Origin: Faecalicatena fissicatena
Lineage (GTDB): Bacteria > Bacillota > Clostridia > Lachnospirales > Lachnospiraceae
Length of the DNA: 12,373 nt
Reading direction: 5' to 3'
NCBI GenBank assembly: GCA_001028025.1
Contig: LDAQ01000115.1
Span: 1-12,373 of the forward strand
In this document: positions 1 through 5,808 of the stretch, in pieces
How positions within the stretch are numbered: position 1 is the first letter of the stretch
How the letters are laid out: each line of letters opens with the position of its first letter
Program-made: the position numbers and the translations under genes
Notes under the pieces: generated by a model
Seen by the model: the letters and a program-made list of their open reading frames with translations, nothing else
The model's database searches: none
Told to the model about the DNA's origin: nothing

Positions 1-64
1 GGGGCACATCTACTCAACAATGTACATACTTGCATCTACATTTGACGACTGCTCTAATATTTTC

Positions 65-1501
65 CTAATAATTGTCATGATCTTCTTCAAACGGATCATC
101 GTATTCATCCTCATAATCTTCTTCATTCCCGCTTCTGGAAGCGATTGTCAGTATGAGGAATATAACAGCCAGTACCGCTCCTGCAACAGCTCCATAAAGA
201 AGCCATTTGTCATTACCGCGTTTCAGGAAGGCGAAAACAGCACTACCGATATAGAAAATCATAGGAAGCACGAACGCGAAAACGGTGCGTTTCTTCTGCA
301 TAATCAAAAGGAGCAGTCCAGAGATAAGCATGCAGAGTGCGAGTACTATATAAATCGTTCCGGTCGCTGCATTACTGCCTGCTGAAATACCGTTCAGTCC
401 GGCCATGAAGCCTTTGTATGCAAAAAATCCAAATGCTAAAATCGAAATTATGCCAAAAATAATTCTGACCGTTCTGAATCTAGGTTCTGGCTCTTCCCTT
501 TCCACCGGGGCCTTTTGCGGCTGCGGCGCAGGTCTTTTAGCAGGCTGCCTCCCAAGATCGGAATCCGGTCTTTTTTTCTTCACCGGTTTTCTGTTCGGAT
601 CAGTGGAGAGCATATCTTCATAACTCTGTTTTACAGCCTGTTCTTTTTTGACTCTCACCTTTTCCGGCGGAATATTGCCGTATTTTTGCTGGCTGTTTCC
701 AGAAGCAGTATTGCTGCCGGCAGCCGGTCTTTTCTGTGCCGGTTTGCCGTCTGGTGGAGCCGGTCTTTTTGCCTGGGCAGCCGGTTTGCCGTCAGGAGAA
801 ACTGGTCTTTTTCCCTGGGCAGAAGGCCTGCCGTCTGGAGACGCTGGTTTTTTAACGGGAGCAGCTGGTCTGCCATCAGGAGAAGCAGCTTTTTTTGCAG
901 GAGCGGCCGGTCTGCCGTCAGGAGAAACAGCTTTTTTTACAGGAGCAGCTGGTTTGCCATCCGGGGATGCCGGTCTTTTTGCCTGAGCAGCCGGTTTACC
1001 GTCGGGGGAAGCAGCTCTTTTTACAGGAGCAGCCGGTTTGCCATCAGGAGATGCCGGTCTTTTTGCCTGAGCAGCCGGTCTGCCGTCAGGAGAAACAGGC
1101 TTTTTGGCCGGAGCAGAGGGATTTCCCTCTGGAGCTCCTTCCTTTTTCACTGCAGCCGGTTTTCCAACCTGTCCTGGTGACTTCTTCGCTGACGCCGACT
1201 TGGCATCAGCGGCTGGAGTATTGGCAGGTTTTGCTTTTACCGGGGCTTTTTTATCAGCGGCGGCCTTCGGGGCCTCTTTTTTAACAGGAGCCTTTGCGGA
1301 CCCGGATTTAACAGATGCAGCATTTGTATGATCAGAAGCGCTGGTATTCACCGCTTTTTTTTCTCTTTGTTTGTTCAGATTCCATTGTTTTTTGCAGTCT
1401 CTGCAGATTGCGTATTCGTTAAAGATAGGTTTACCATTCTCATCAACGCCTACTTGTTTGTTCTGAAGTTCAACGTCTTTACCACATTTCGGACATCTCA
1501 T
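65..1501 (-). CDS. Zinc-ribbon membrane protein with nine 14-residue Lys/Pro/Ala-rich repeats
   Basis: Function is unknown. The 478-residue protein opens with a zinc ribbon: C3-x2-C6 and C33-x2-C36, followed by W40. Residues about 45-130 are Lys/Ala/Pro-rich and disordered in character. Residues 133-258 are nine tandem units of 14 residues built on (K/R)(K/R/P)xSPDG(K/R)PAAxx, with a weaker unit just before. After a basic stretch come four probable membrane helices at about 345-363, 382-401, 406-426 and 432-454, then a tail very rich in Asp/Glu (459-478). The start is supported by AGAGAGG nine bases upstream and a good promoter at 1544-1572. I infer a membrane protein whose zinc ribbon and basic linker face the cytoplasm; a binding partner is not evident. 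The gene is certain, the role open. Confidence 0.88.
   Translation of the reverse strand: MRCPKCGKDVELQNKQVGVDENGKPIFNEYAICRDCKKQWNLNKQREKKAVNTSASDHTNAASVKSGSAKAPVKKEAPKAAADKKAPVKAKPANTPAADAKSASAKKSPGQVGKPAAVKKEGAPEGNPSAPAKKPVSPDGRPAAQAKRPASPDGKPAAPVKRAASPDGKPAAQAKRPASPDGKPAAPVKKAVSPDGRPAAPAKKAASPDGRPAAPVKKPASPDGRPSAQGKRPVSPDGKPAAQAKRPAPPDGKPAQKRPAAGSNTASGNSQQKYGNIPPEKVRVKKEQAVKQSYEDMLSTDPNRKPVKKKRPDSDLGRQPAKRPAPQPQKAPVEREEPEPRFRTVRIIFGIISILAFGFFAYKGFMAGLNGISAGSNAATGTIYIVLALCMLISGLLLLIMQKKRTVFAFVLPMIFYIGSAVFAFLKRGNDKWLLYGAVAGAVLAVIFLILTIASRSGNEEDYEDEYDDPFEEDHDNY
728..1105 (-). repeat. Nine in-frame 42-bp tandem repeats (14 residues each)
   Basis: This is the coding repeat of the zinc-ribbon protein, residues 133-258. 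Units share SPDG(K/R)PAA; they differ mainly in K/R choice and in the AQAKR versus APVKK junction, and they alternate between these two forms in part of the array. Unit length is constant, so copy number can change without a frameshift. The ninth unit is degenerate at its end. Confidence 0.9.
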
Positions 1502-1543
1502 TTATGCATTCCTCTCTTTCATAGGTAGATTTACAATGGTTTC

Positions 1544-1572
1544 ATTATAGCATTTTGTCTGGGTAAGGACAA
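1544..1572 (-). promoter_or_regulatory. Promoter of the zinc-ribbon protein gene
   Basis: On the minus strand a TTGTCC -35 box (1567-1572) lies 17 bases from a perfect TATAAT -10 box (1544-1549). It points at the gene starting at 1501, leaving a leader of about 35 bases. Confidence 0.75.
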
Positions 1573-1639
1573 GGAAAAATGACATATCTCGAGGTTTTAT
1601 GTCGAAAACACGATATTGCCGACTTGTGTAAAGAGCATC

Positions 1640-1675
1640 AAAGACACCGCCATGTGTATGAATGGCGGTGTCTTT
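1640..1675 (-). terminator. Intrinsic terminator after the 74-residue protein gene
   Basis: A perfect 14-bp inverted repeat (1640-1653 with 1662-1675) has an 8-base loop and a GC-rich centre (GACACCGCC). It lies 14 bases past the stop codon of the gene at 1690-1914. On the minus strand the stem ends in only three T residues, so the U-tract is weak, but no plus-strand gene upstream could use it. Confidence 0.7.
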
Positions 1676-1689
1676 TCTGGAAATACTAT

Positions 1690-1914
1690 TTAGTAATTGT
1701 TATCCTGAGGCGGTTGTTCTGAAGCATTGGCATGTGTGGATGACTTGGCCTTGATAACAGGGGGCTGATACTGGTACAGATCGTTATAGGCTTCCAGCTC
1801 TGCGTCAGATATCGGGAGAGAGGGGATCAGGCCTGTACAATCCATGGAAGATGCCGCATTTGACAGATAATCATAATCGTCAATGATTTTTTCATTTTCT
1901 TTGTTATTTAACAT
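1690..1914 (-). CDS. 74-residue acidic protein of unknown function
   Basis: I do not know this protein's function. It is acidic, with a Tyr/Asp-rich N-terminal part (IIDDYDYLSNAASSMDCTGL), a central SDAELEAYNDLYQY segment that could form a helix, and a polar Gln/Pro/Asn-rich tail. There is no signal peptide or membrane helix. A single Cys sits at residue 26. The frame is open further upstream, but ATG at 1914 is chosen because GAGGTG lies six bases before it. It is transcribed divergently from the PHP phosphoesterase gene and ends before a strong hairpin. The density of conserved-looking motif residues suggests a real lineage-specific protein, possibly an adaptor. Confidence 0.72.
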   Translation of the reverse strand: MLNNKENEKIIDDYDYLSNAASSMDCTGLIPSLPISDAELEAYNDLYQYQPPVIKAKSSTHANASEQPPQDNNY

Positions 1915-1952
1915 GAAATTCACCTCATAAATAGTATGTGCTGAAGTAAAAA

Positions 1953-1980
1953 TTGTATTCTGGAAGAAATATGGTATACT
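1953..1980 (+). promoter_or_regulatory. Promoter of the PHP phosphoesterase gene
   Basis: TTGTAT (1953-1958) and TATACT (1975-1980) are separated by 16 bases, and a TGG triplet precedes the -10 box as in extended -10 promoters. The leader to the ATG at 2027 would be about 40 bases. Confidence 0.6.
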
Positions 1981-2026
1981 TAGAAACGTATGGAAAAATA
2001 AATGTGAAAAGAAAAGGGGGACGAAT

Positions 2027-2752
2027 ATGAAATTTGTAGCAGATACGCACGCACATACGCTGGCCAGCGGCCATGCATACAGCACGATCCGGGAGATGGC
2101 GGCGGCAGGAGCGACGAAAGGCCTGCAGGCACTGGCAATAACAGAACATGCACCCAAGATGCCGGGCACCTGCAATTTTATTTACTTTCAGAACCTGGAT
2201 GTGATTCCGAGGGAAATGAATGGCATGCAGATGCTGTTTGGATCTGAGCTCAATATTATGGATCCGGATGGAACTGTTGACCTGCCGGAAAATATCTGCA
2301 GAGATCTGGATATTGTGATTGCAAGCATCCATCCGCCGTGCTATGGGATGGACCACAGTATCGAAGAGAATACAAGGGCGTATATCGAGGTAATGAAGAA
2401 ACCCTATATTAATATTATCGGACATCCGGATGACGGACGTTTCCCTGTAGATTATGAGGCAATTGTCAAAGCAGCCGGCGAGACAAAGACACTTCTGGAG
2501 CTGAACAATGCATCGCTGCGTCCGCAGAGTTTTCGCCAGGGGACAAGGGAAAATACGCTGACACTTCTGGATCTCTGTAAACAATATCATGTCCCTGTAA
2601 CAACCGGAAGCGACGCCCATGTAGATGCAGATGCGGGGAACTTCGGGAATATACTGGATGTTCTGAAGTACTGTGACTTTCCGGAAGATTTGATTGTAAC
2701 AACGGATTTTGAAAAGCTGAAGCCGTACTTAAATCTATATAAAACATTATAA
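2027..2752 (+). CDS. PHP-domain metal-dependent phosphoesterase, YcdX type
   Basis: A 241-residue PHP-superfamily hydrolase of the E. coli YcdX type, a single-domain cytoplasmic enzyme with a three-metal site. All ligands expected from YcdX are present in order: H8 and H10 in DTHAHT, H16, H41 in TEH, E74 in GSELN, H102 in ASIH, H133 in GHPD, and D196 and H198 in GSDAH. The length matches the family (about 245). The family hydrolyses phosphoester bonds; the natural substrate here cannot be told from sequence. The start has a strong AAAGGGGG site seven bases upstream and its own promoter. A separate promoter follows for the next gene, so the two are probably not a strict operon. Confidence 0.93.
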   Translation: MKFVADTHAHTLASGHAYSTIREMAAAGATKGLQALAITEHAPKMPGTCNFIYFQNLDVIPREMNGMQMLFGSELNIMDPDGTVDLPENICRDLDIVIASIHPPCYGMDHSIEENTRAYIEVMKKPYINIIGHPDDGRFPVDYEAIVKAAGETKTLLELNNASLRPQSFRQGTRENTLTLLDLCKQYHVPVTTGSDAHVDADAGNFGNILDVLKYCDFPEDLIVTTDFEKLKPYLNLYKTL

Positions 2753-2757
2753 AAAGG

Positions 2758-2786
2758 TAGACTTTACAAGTTTAGTGTGCTAAAAT
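2758..2786 (+). promoter_or_regulatory. Extended -10 promoter of the YerC-type regulator gene
   Basis: TGCTAAAAT (2778-2786) is an extended -10 element, and a TAGACT -35 box lies at 2758-2763 with a 17-base spacer. It starts just six bases after the stop of the preceding gene. Confidence 0.55.
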
Positions 2787-2825
2787 GTAACGGTAGTCAT
2801 TTGACTGATAAAGGAGATCGGTAGT

Positions 2826-3131
2826 ATGAGTAAAAAGATAAGAACAGAGGCGGTAGATTATCTGTTTAGTGCCATACTAAGTCTTGAAAACAAAGAAGAG
2901 TGTTATACATTCTTTGAGGATATCTGCACTATCAATGAATTATTATCACTCTCACAGCGCTTTGAAGTAGCAAAGATGCTCAGAGAACAGAAGACTTATC
3001 TGGAAATTGCAGAAAGAACCGGAGCTTCCACAGCAACCATCAGCAGGGTGAACCGTTCACTGAATTATGGAAATGACGGATACGATATGGTATTTGAAAG
3101 GCTTCGAGATAACGAAAAAGGGGATGCGTAA
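2826..3131 (+). CDS. YerC/YecD-family TrpR-related transcription regulator
   Basis: A 101-residue all-helical regulator of the YerC/YecD family, related to TrpR. The conserved N-terminal part (about 8-50) contains FFEDICTINELLSLSQR, typical of the family. The helix-turn-helix is at about 57-79, with the recognition helix TGASTATISRVNRSLN. Length equals the family norm. The effector and target genes are not known for this lineage; TrpR binds tryptophan, but YerC homologues are not shown to. AAGGAGAT lies nine bases before the ATG. The TAA stop codon falls in the loop of the terminator hairpin that overlaps the gene end, so translation to the last codon would reach into the terminator stem. Confidence 0.92.
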   Translation: MSKKIRTEAVDYLFSAILSLENKEECYTFFEDICTINELLSLSQRFEVAKMLREQKTYLEIAERTGASTATISRVNRSLNYGNDGYDMVFERLRDNEKGDA

Positions 3132-3142
3132 GCATCCCTTTT
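3117..3142. terminator. Two-way intrinsic terminator overlapping the yerC-type stop codon
   Basis: GGGATGC (3121-3127) pairs with GCATCCC (3132-3138) around a 4-base loop, and flanking A and T runs extend the stem. It gives a U-rich tail on both strands: TTTT on plus and CTTTTT on minus. It can serve both the YerC-type gene and the converging DUF1836 gene. The TAA stop codon (3129-3131) is inside the loop. Confidence 0.85.
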
Positions 3143-3202
3143 AAAATTCCGTTTTTAATTGATCTTATGACAGTTTTGAGTATAAAATATCTGGCCGCTA
3201 TT

Positions 3203-3814
3203 TTATTTTTTAGTCGGTTTGCCCTCAGACGCAGGCAGTTCATCAATGATCTTTTCAATCAGCAGCTTTTTGACATACACATCAAAACTGAGGCTGCAGA
3301 CGAAAGAGAATAACTGCAGATAGCTGCGGTCTTCGGTATCTGCATCCGGAAATGACTCCTCGGCCTTTTTATATGCTGCCTTAATCTCATCCTGAAGAGG
3401 GTCAATCTGCTCCTTTTCCATCGTGCAGATAGCTTCGTAAAGTTCCGTCATGTCCAGCGTCTCATTTTCTGAAAACGCTTTGTCAGTAATCGGCTTCAGT
3501 AAGGCCTCTATATCTTTAATAGAAAGAATATTCTTAAAATAATAGATGAAGATCAGGACAAGTACATGCTCCTTCGTATACTTTTTCTTAACCGGCGGCG
3601 GAAGAAGATTGTTTTTGGCATAATTGTTGATCATTGTCTTTGTGAGAATCTTGTCTTCATCATAGCGCTTGGTTGATGTAAGCTGAGCATCCATGAAAGT
3701 TGTGACCTGGTCCATATATAAATCTATATTGGGGATGTCTCCCGGATGAATATAATCGATGCGGGAGATACTTTCTAAAATGCTGTTCAGCATATCATTC
3801 GTATTAATTGTCAT
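3203..3814 (-). CDS. DUF1836 family protein with MerR-like winged helix
   Basis: A 203-residue DUF1836 protein, a family widespread in Firmicutes and thought to act in transcription because its N-terminal half resembles a MerR-type winged helix-turn-helix. That part spans about 55-108: LTKTMINNYAKNNLLPPP is the helix-turn-helix followed by the wing, then a helix rich in Ile/Leu/Phe and an IKDIEALL segment typical of MerR-like domains. The C-terminal half (about 110-195) is helical and acidic, without the metal or cysteine motifs of classical MerR sensors. GAGGTGAT before the ATG and a near-consensus promoter confirm the start. The target is unknown. It converges with the YerC-type gene and shares its terminator. 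Confidence 0.9.
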   Translation of the reverse strand: MTINTNDMLNSILESISRIDYIHPGDIPNIDLYMDQVTTFMDAQLTSTKRYDEDKILTKTMINNYAKNNLLPPPVKKKYTKEHVLVLIFIYYFKNILSIKDIEALLKPITDKAFSENETLDMTELYEAICTMEKEQIDPLQDEIKAAYKKAEESFPDADTEDRSYLQLFSFVCSLSFDVYVKKLLIEKIIDELPASEGKPTKK

Positions 3815-3834
3815 ATTATCACCTCAATGACTTT

Positions 3835-3863
3835 ATTATATAGTATTCAAAACTAGATGGCAA
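3835..3863 (-). promoter_or_regulatory. Strong promoter of the DUF1836 gene
   Basis: On the minus strand TTGCCA (3858-3863) and a perfect TATAAT (3835-3840) are 17 bases apart. The leader to the ATG at 3814 is about 15-20 bases and contains the GAGGTGAT ribosome binding site. Confidence 0.85.
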
Positions 3864-3928
3864 GCATTTTCGGACTTAAAGTAAATAAATCATTATTTGG
3901 TATGTATTGGGAAAAATTAGTGATAAAC

Positions 3929-3991
3929 GGCAGTGAAGATTATGAGTTATAATCGTAACGGAAGTTATGGCACAGCTCTGGCTTCACTGCC
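3929..3991 (+). other. Possible folded RNA element (three-stem arrangement) in an intergenic region
   Basis: The 316-base gap 3815-4130 has no convincing gene. It contains a perfect 10-bp inverted repeat, GGCAGTGAAG (3929-3938) and CTTCACTGCC (3982-3991). Inside it are a 6-bp hairpin (3938-3943 with 3949-3954) and a 5-bp hairpin capped by a GGAA tetraloop of the GNRA type (3955-3959 with 3964-3968). Only TTT follows. I could not match it to a known riboswitch or small-RNA family. It may be a small RNA, part of a leader, or a decayed palindromic repeat. Confidence 0.35.
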
Positions 3992-4070
3992 TTTCTATGA
4001 TTAAAAAAGTCTCATTTGAGTACGGGGTTGAAACTGATCGGTGGATGTAATGGTTTTTATATTTGCTGTA

Positions 4071-4076
4071 TATAAT
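4071..4076 (+). promoter_or_regulatory. Probable -10 box of the HPr-like protein gene
   Basis: A perfect TATAAT lies 54 bases before the ATG at 4131. The -35 position (about 4048-4053, TAATGG) is poor, so the promoter may be weak or need an activator. Confidence 0.45.
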
Positions 4077-4130
4077 ACTGTTTTAGCCGGAAAGGTTACG
4101 AATGAATAAGTTAAAAAGGAGATAGATCAA

Positions 4131-4370
4131 ATGACAGAAAGAGAAATTCAATTTTCAAATATGGAAGAAATACTGCAGTTCTGCAGCATCTGTAAAAAGA
4201 TGGACGCAGATATAGATGTAAAAAATGGGAAGAAGTGGATCGATGGCAAATCTCTGCTGGGGCTTATGAGCCTTGATATGGGAGATAGGCTGAAGCTTGT
4301 TGTACATGGGGAAGACGAAGAATCTGTGGACCGGTATTTTGGGAGTTTTCTGAGAAAAAATCAGTCTTAA
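4131..4370 (+). CDS. HPr-like protein lacking the catalytic histidine
   Basis: A 79-residue protein with the fold of the sugar-phosphotransferase carrier HPr. The stretch DGKSLLGLMSLDMG (38-51) matches the HPr segment around regulatory Ser-46, and Ser41 here is its equivalent. Counting back without gaps to B. subtilis HPr, catalytic His-15 corresponds to Asn10 and Arg-17 to Glu12, and the protein starts about five residues later. It therefore cannot act as a phosphohistidine carrier. I infer a regulatory relative that could still be recognised by HPr kinase or bind an HPr partner such as a LacI-type regulator; this is untested. GGAG precedes the start by nine bases. It converges with aroE and has no operon partners. 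Confidence 0.85.
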   Translation: MTEREIQFSNMEEILQFCSICKKMDADIDVKNGKKWIDGKSLLGLMSLDMGDRLKLVVHGEDEESVDRYFGSFLRKNQS

Positions 4371-4391
4371 AATCCGGTCTGCATGGACTGC

Positions 4392-4417
4392 CCGGCCCCG
4401 TTTTTATACGGAGCCGG
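4392..4417. terminator. Imperfect GC-rich hairpin between converging genes
   Basis: CCGGC-C-CCGT (4392-4401) pairs with ACGG-A-GCCGG (4408-4417) around a 6-base loop, with one mismatch. It lies between the ends of the HPr-like gene and aroE. Neither strand has a U-tract after the stem, so termination here is plausible but not canonical. Confidence 0.4.
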
Positions 4418-4447
4418 AGAGCAGGAAAAAGATCGGGCTGCATGATC

Positions 4448-5308
4448 TTAATTATCTTCCTGAAATTCTTTTTCCAGTGTCTGATACATAATATCAACGG
4501 GAGCCGGCATGCCGGTCCAGAATTCGAAGTTTAAAGCGCCCTGCTGGACAAGCATTCCGATTCCGGTTATAGTTTTTGCCCCTCTGGCCTGCGCCTCTTT
4601 TAGAAAGAGCGGCATGACCGGATTGAAAACTACATCGCATGCAATCATTTTTTCCGTGATGCTGTCGTAGTTGATATCAGGCTTCTGTTCTACATTGGGA
4701 TGAAGGCCGACAGAAGTACCCTGAATCAGAATCTGCGTTTCGGCAGGAATATCCATCCCGGGTGTCCATGGAAGATATTCCGAAGCAGATTCTGTCTGCG
4801 TGGCGATCAGTTCTGCCAGCTCTCTTCCGTGTTCCTCATTTCGGTTTATAATTATAAGCTTTTGGGCGCCTGCCAGGGCACATTCTACAGCGATGGCACG
4901 GGCGGCCCCGCCGGCTCCAAGGATCGTGACGATTTTTCCTTCCGGTGAAATACCCTCATTCTTAAGGGCAAGGACAAATCCTTTTCCGTCCGTATTTTCT
5001 CCGATCCAGGTTCCATTATTGTTGATTACGGTATTGACCGCACCTATAATCCGGGCAGCCTCTGACAGCTGGTCAAGATAGGGGATGATGGAGATCTTGT
5101 GCGGCATGGTCAGGTTAACCCCTCTCATGTTGAATGCTTTTGCTCCATTGAACGCGGCCTCCAGATCTCCGGCTTTCACCTTCATGGTTATGTAGCGGTA
5201 ATTCAGATTCAGCGCCTCATATCCGGCCTCCTCCATTATACCGGTAGGATTGCCGTCCACGGGGTCTCCAAAAACACCGGTCAGTTCAGCTCTGTAATTC
5301 TTTTCCAT
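4448..5308 (-). CDS. aroE: Shikimate dehydrogenase family protein
   Basis: A 286-residue AroE-family dehydrogenase. The family reduces 3-dehydroshikimate to shikimate with NADPH in aromatic amino acid synthesis. Catalytic Lys71 is in NLTMPHK and Asp107 in GENTDGKGF; the Rossmann glycine loop GAGGAA is at 131-136, NRN at 155-157 fits NADP binding, and MLVQQGA (252-258) is the C-terminal substrate motif. The usual N-terminal HSLSP substrate motif (two Ser binding the shikimate carboxylate) is replaced by DGNPTG (18-23), a variant I recall from some Clostridia and Paenibacillus. The substrate could be shikimate or a related compound. An ATG at 5320 is in frame, but AAAGG touches it directly, so the ATG at 5308 (spacing 12) is preferred. 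No other shikimate gene is adjacent. Confidence 0.88.
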   Translation of the reverse strand: MEKNYRAELTGVFGDPVDGNPTGIMEEAGYEALNLNYRYITMKVKAGDLEAAFNGAKAFNMRGVNLTMPHKISIIPYLDQLSEAARIIGAVNTVINNNGTWIGENTDGKGFVLALKNEGISPEGKIVTILGAGGAARAIAVECALAGAQKLIIINRNEEHGRELAELIATQTESASEYLPWTPGMDIPAETQILIQGTSVGLHPNVEQKPDINYDSITEKMIACDVVFNPVMPLFLKEAQARGAKTITGIGMLVQQGALNFEFWTGMPAPVDIMYQTLEKEFQEDN

Positions 5309-5342
5309 ATAGTACCACATCCTTTCTGCAGCTACATCACAG

Positions 5343-5486
5343 TTAAAAGTATACCCAAGGGCATCCCGTAACGCATAACCTTCGGGCGGGTCTGCGGCCT
5401 AGCCGCAGCTTAAAGTATACCCAAAGGGCACACCGTAATACATGCCCTTCGGGCGGGTCTGCGGCTTAGCCGCAGATTAAAGTATA
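5343..5486. repeat. Two tandem 67-bp palindromic repeats plus the first 10 bases of a third
   Basis: Copies at 5343-5409 and 5410-5476 agree at all but about eight positions and two one-base shifts; TTAAAGTATA at 5477-5486 repeats the left end. Each copy contains CTGCGGC-N3-GCCGCAG, a 7-8 bp hairpin, and a GGGC...GCCC/TTCGGGCGGGT block that can fold in more than one way, most completely in copy two. On the minus strand every copy ends in TATACTTTAA, a -10-like box. It looks like a REP-type or small non-autonomous mobile repeat; no coding frame is present. Confidence 0.85.
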
Positions 5487-5509
5487 GCATTTTAAGCAGT
5501 AATCTTCAA
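5481..5509 (-). promoter_or_regulatory. Promoter of aroE, upstream of the palindromic repeats
   Basis: On the minus strand TTGAAG (5504-5509) and TATACT (5481-5486) are 17 bases apart, and TGC before the -10 box makes it an extended -10. Transcription would start near 5474, so both 67-bp repeats would be in a leader of about 165 bases. Confidence 0.65.
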
Positions 5510-5579
5510 TGCGGAAAAATAATCCGTGGAACAGGAAATGGGAAAGCTGAGAGAAAGCTTATGGAAAACTGTTTTTTAC

Positions 5580-5608
5580 GTGACAGAACTCATGTTTTGT
5601 ATTATAAT
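5580..5608 (+). promoter_or_regulatory. Promoter of pcrA
   Basis: GTGACA (5580-5585) and a perfect TATAAT (5603-5608) with a 17-base spacer. It is the only good promoter before pcrA and implies a transcript start near 5615. Confidence 0.75.
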
Positions 5609-5614
5609 CTCATA

Positions 5615-5808
5615 GGTAAGGCCCTGGAGTGTGATTATTCATTTCAGCATTCCGGCGAAACGATGCGGCAGAAGGAATTGGCCGCAGTGAAATAAGTACA
5701 CCGTAGGGTACGTCCTGCAGGGAACGCAGTGTGCACGGTAATTCGCAGGGTGTTCCAGATATTGAACGGGTGTACAGAACGAAGATATAAAGCAGACAGG
5801 AGATACAT
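5615..5808 (+). other. Long (about 195-base) leader of pcrA with possible stems
   Basis: No supported gene lies between the pcrA promoter and its ATG. The stretch can form an outer 7-bp stem GTACACC (5696-5702) with GGTGTAC (5769-5775). Inside are CCTGC with GCAGG (5714-5718, 5745-5749) and GGAAC with GTTCC (5721-5725, 5752-5756). Further upstream GCGGC and GCCGC can pair around 5665-5685. It may be an unlisted leader RNA or just an unusually long untranslated region. Confidence 0.35.

Noticed and set aside
20..385. Plus-strand 121-residue frame at the left edge
   Set aside because: It lies antisense to the membrane domain of the zinc-ribbon protein and has no ribosome binding site or family features.
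728..1105. Regular 42-bp repeats as a CRISPR array
   Set aside because: The units are contiguous, without unique spacers, and read in frame as a 14-residue protein repeat.
515..1331. Long plus-strand frames over the repeat region
   Set aside because: They are mirror frames of the GC-rich repeat in the minus-strand gene, rich in Arg/Ser or Gly/Ala and without ribosome binding sites.
1915..2175. Upstream extension of the 74-residue protein to 161 residues
   Set aside because: The added residues run antisense into the PHP gene, and a good ribosome binding site precedes the ATG at 1914.
5343..5486. 67-bp repeats as a known riboswitch
   Set aside because: No conserved aptamer core was recognised, and the tandem copies with promoter-box ends look like a palindromic repeat element.
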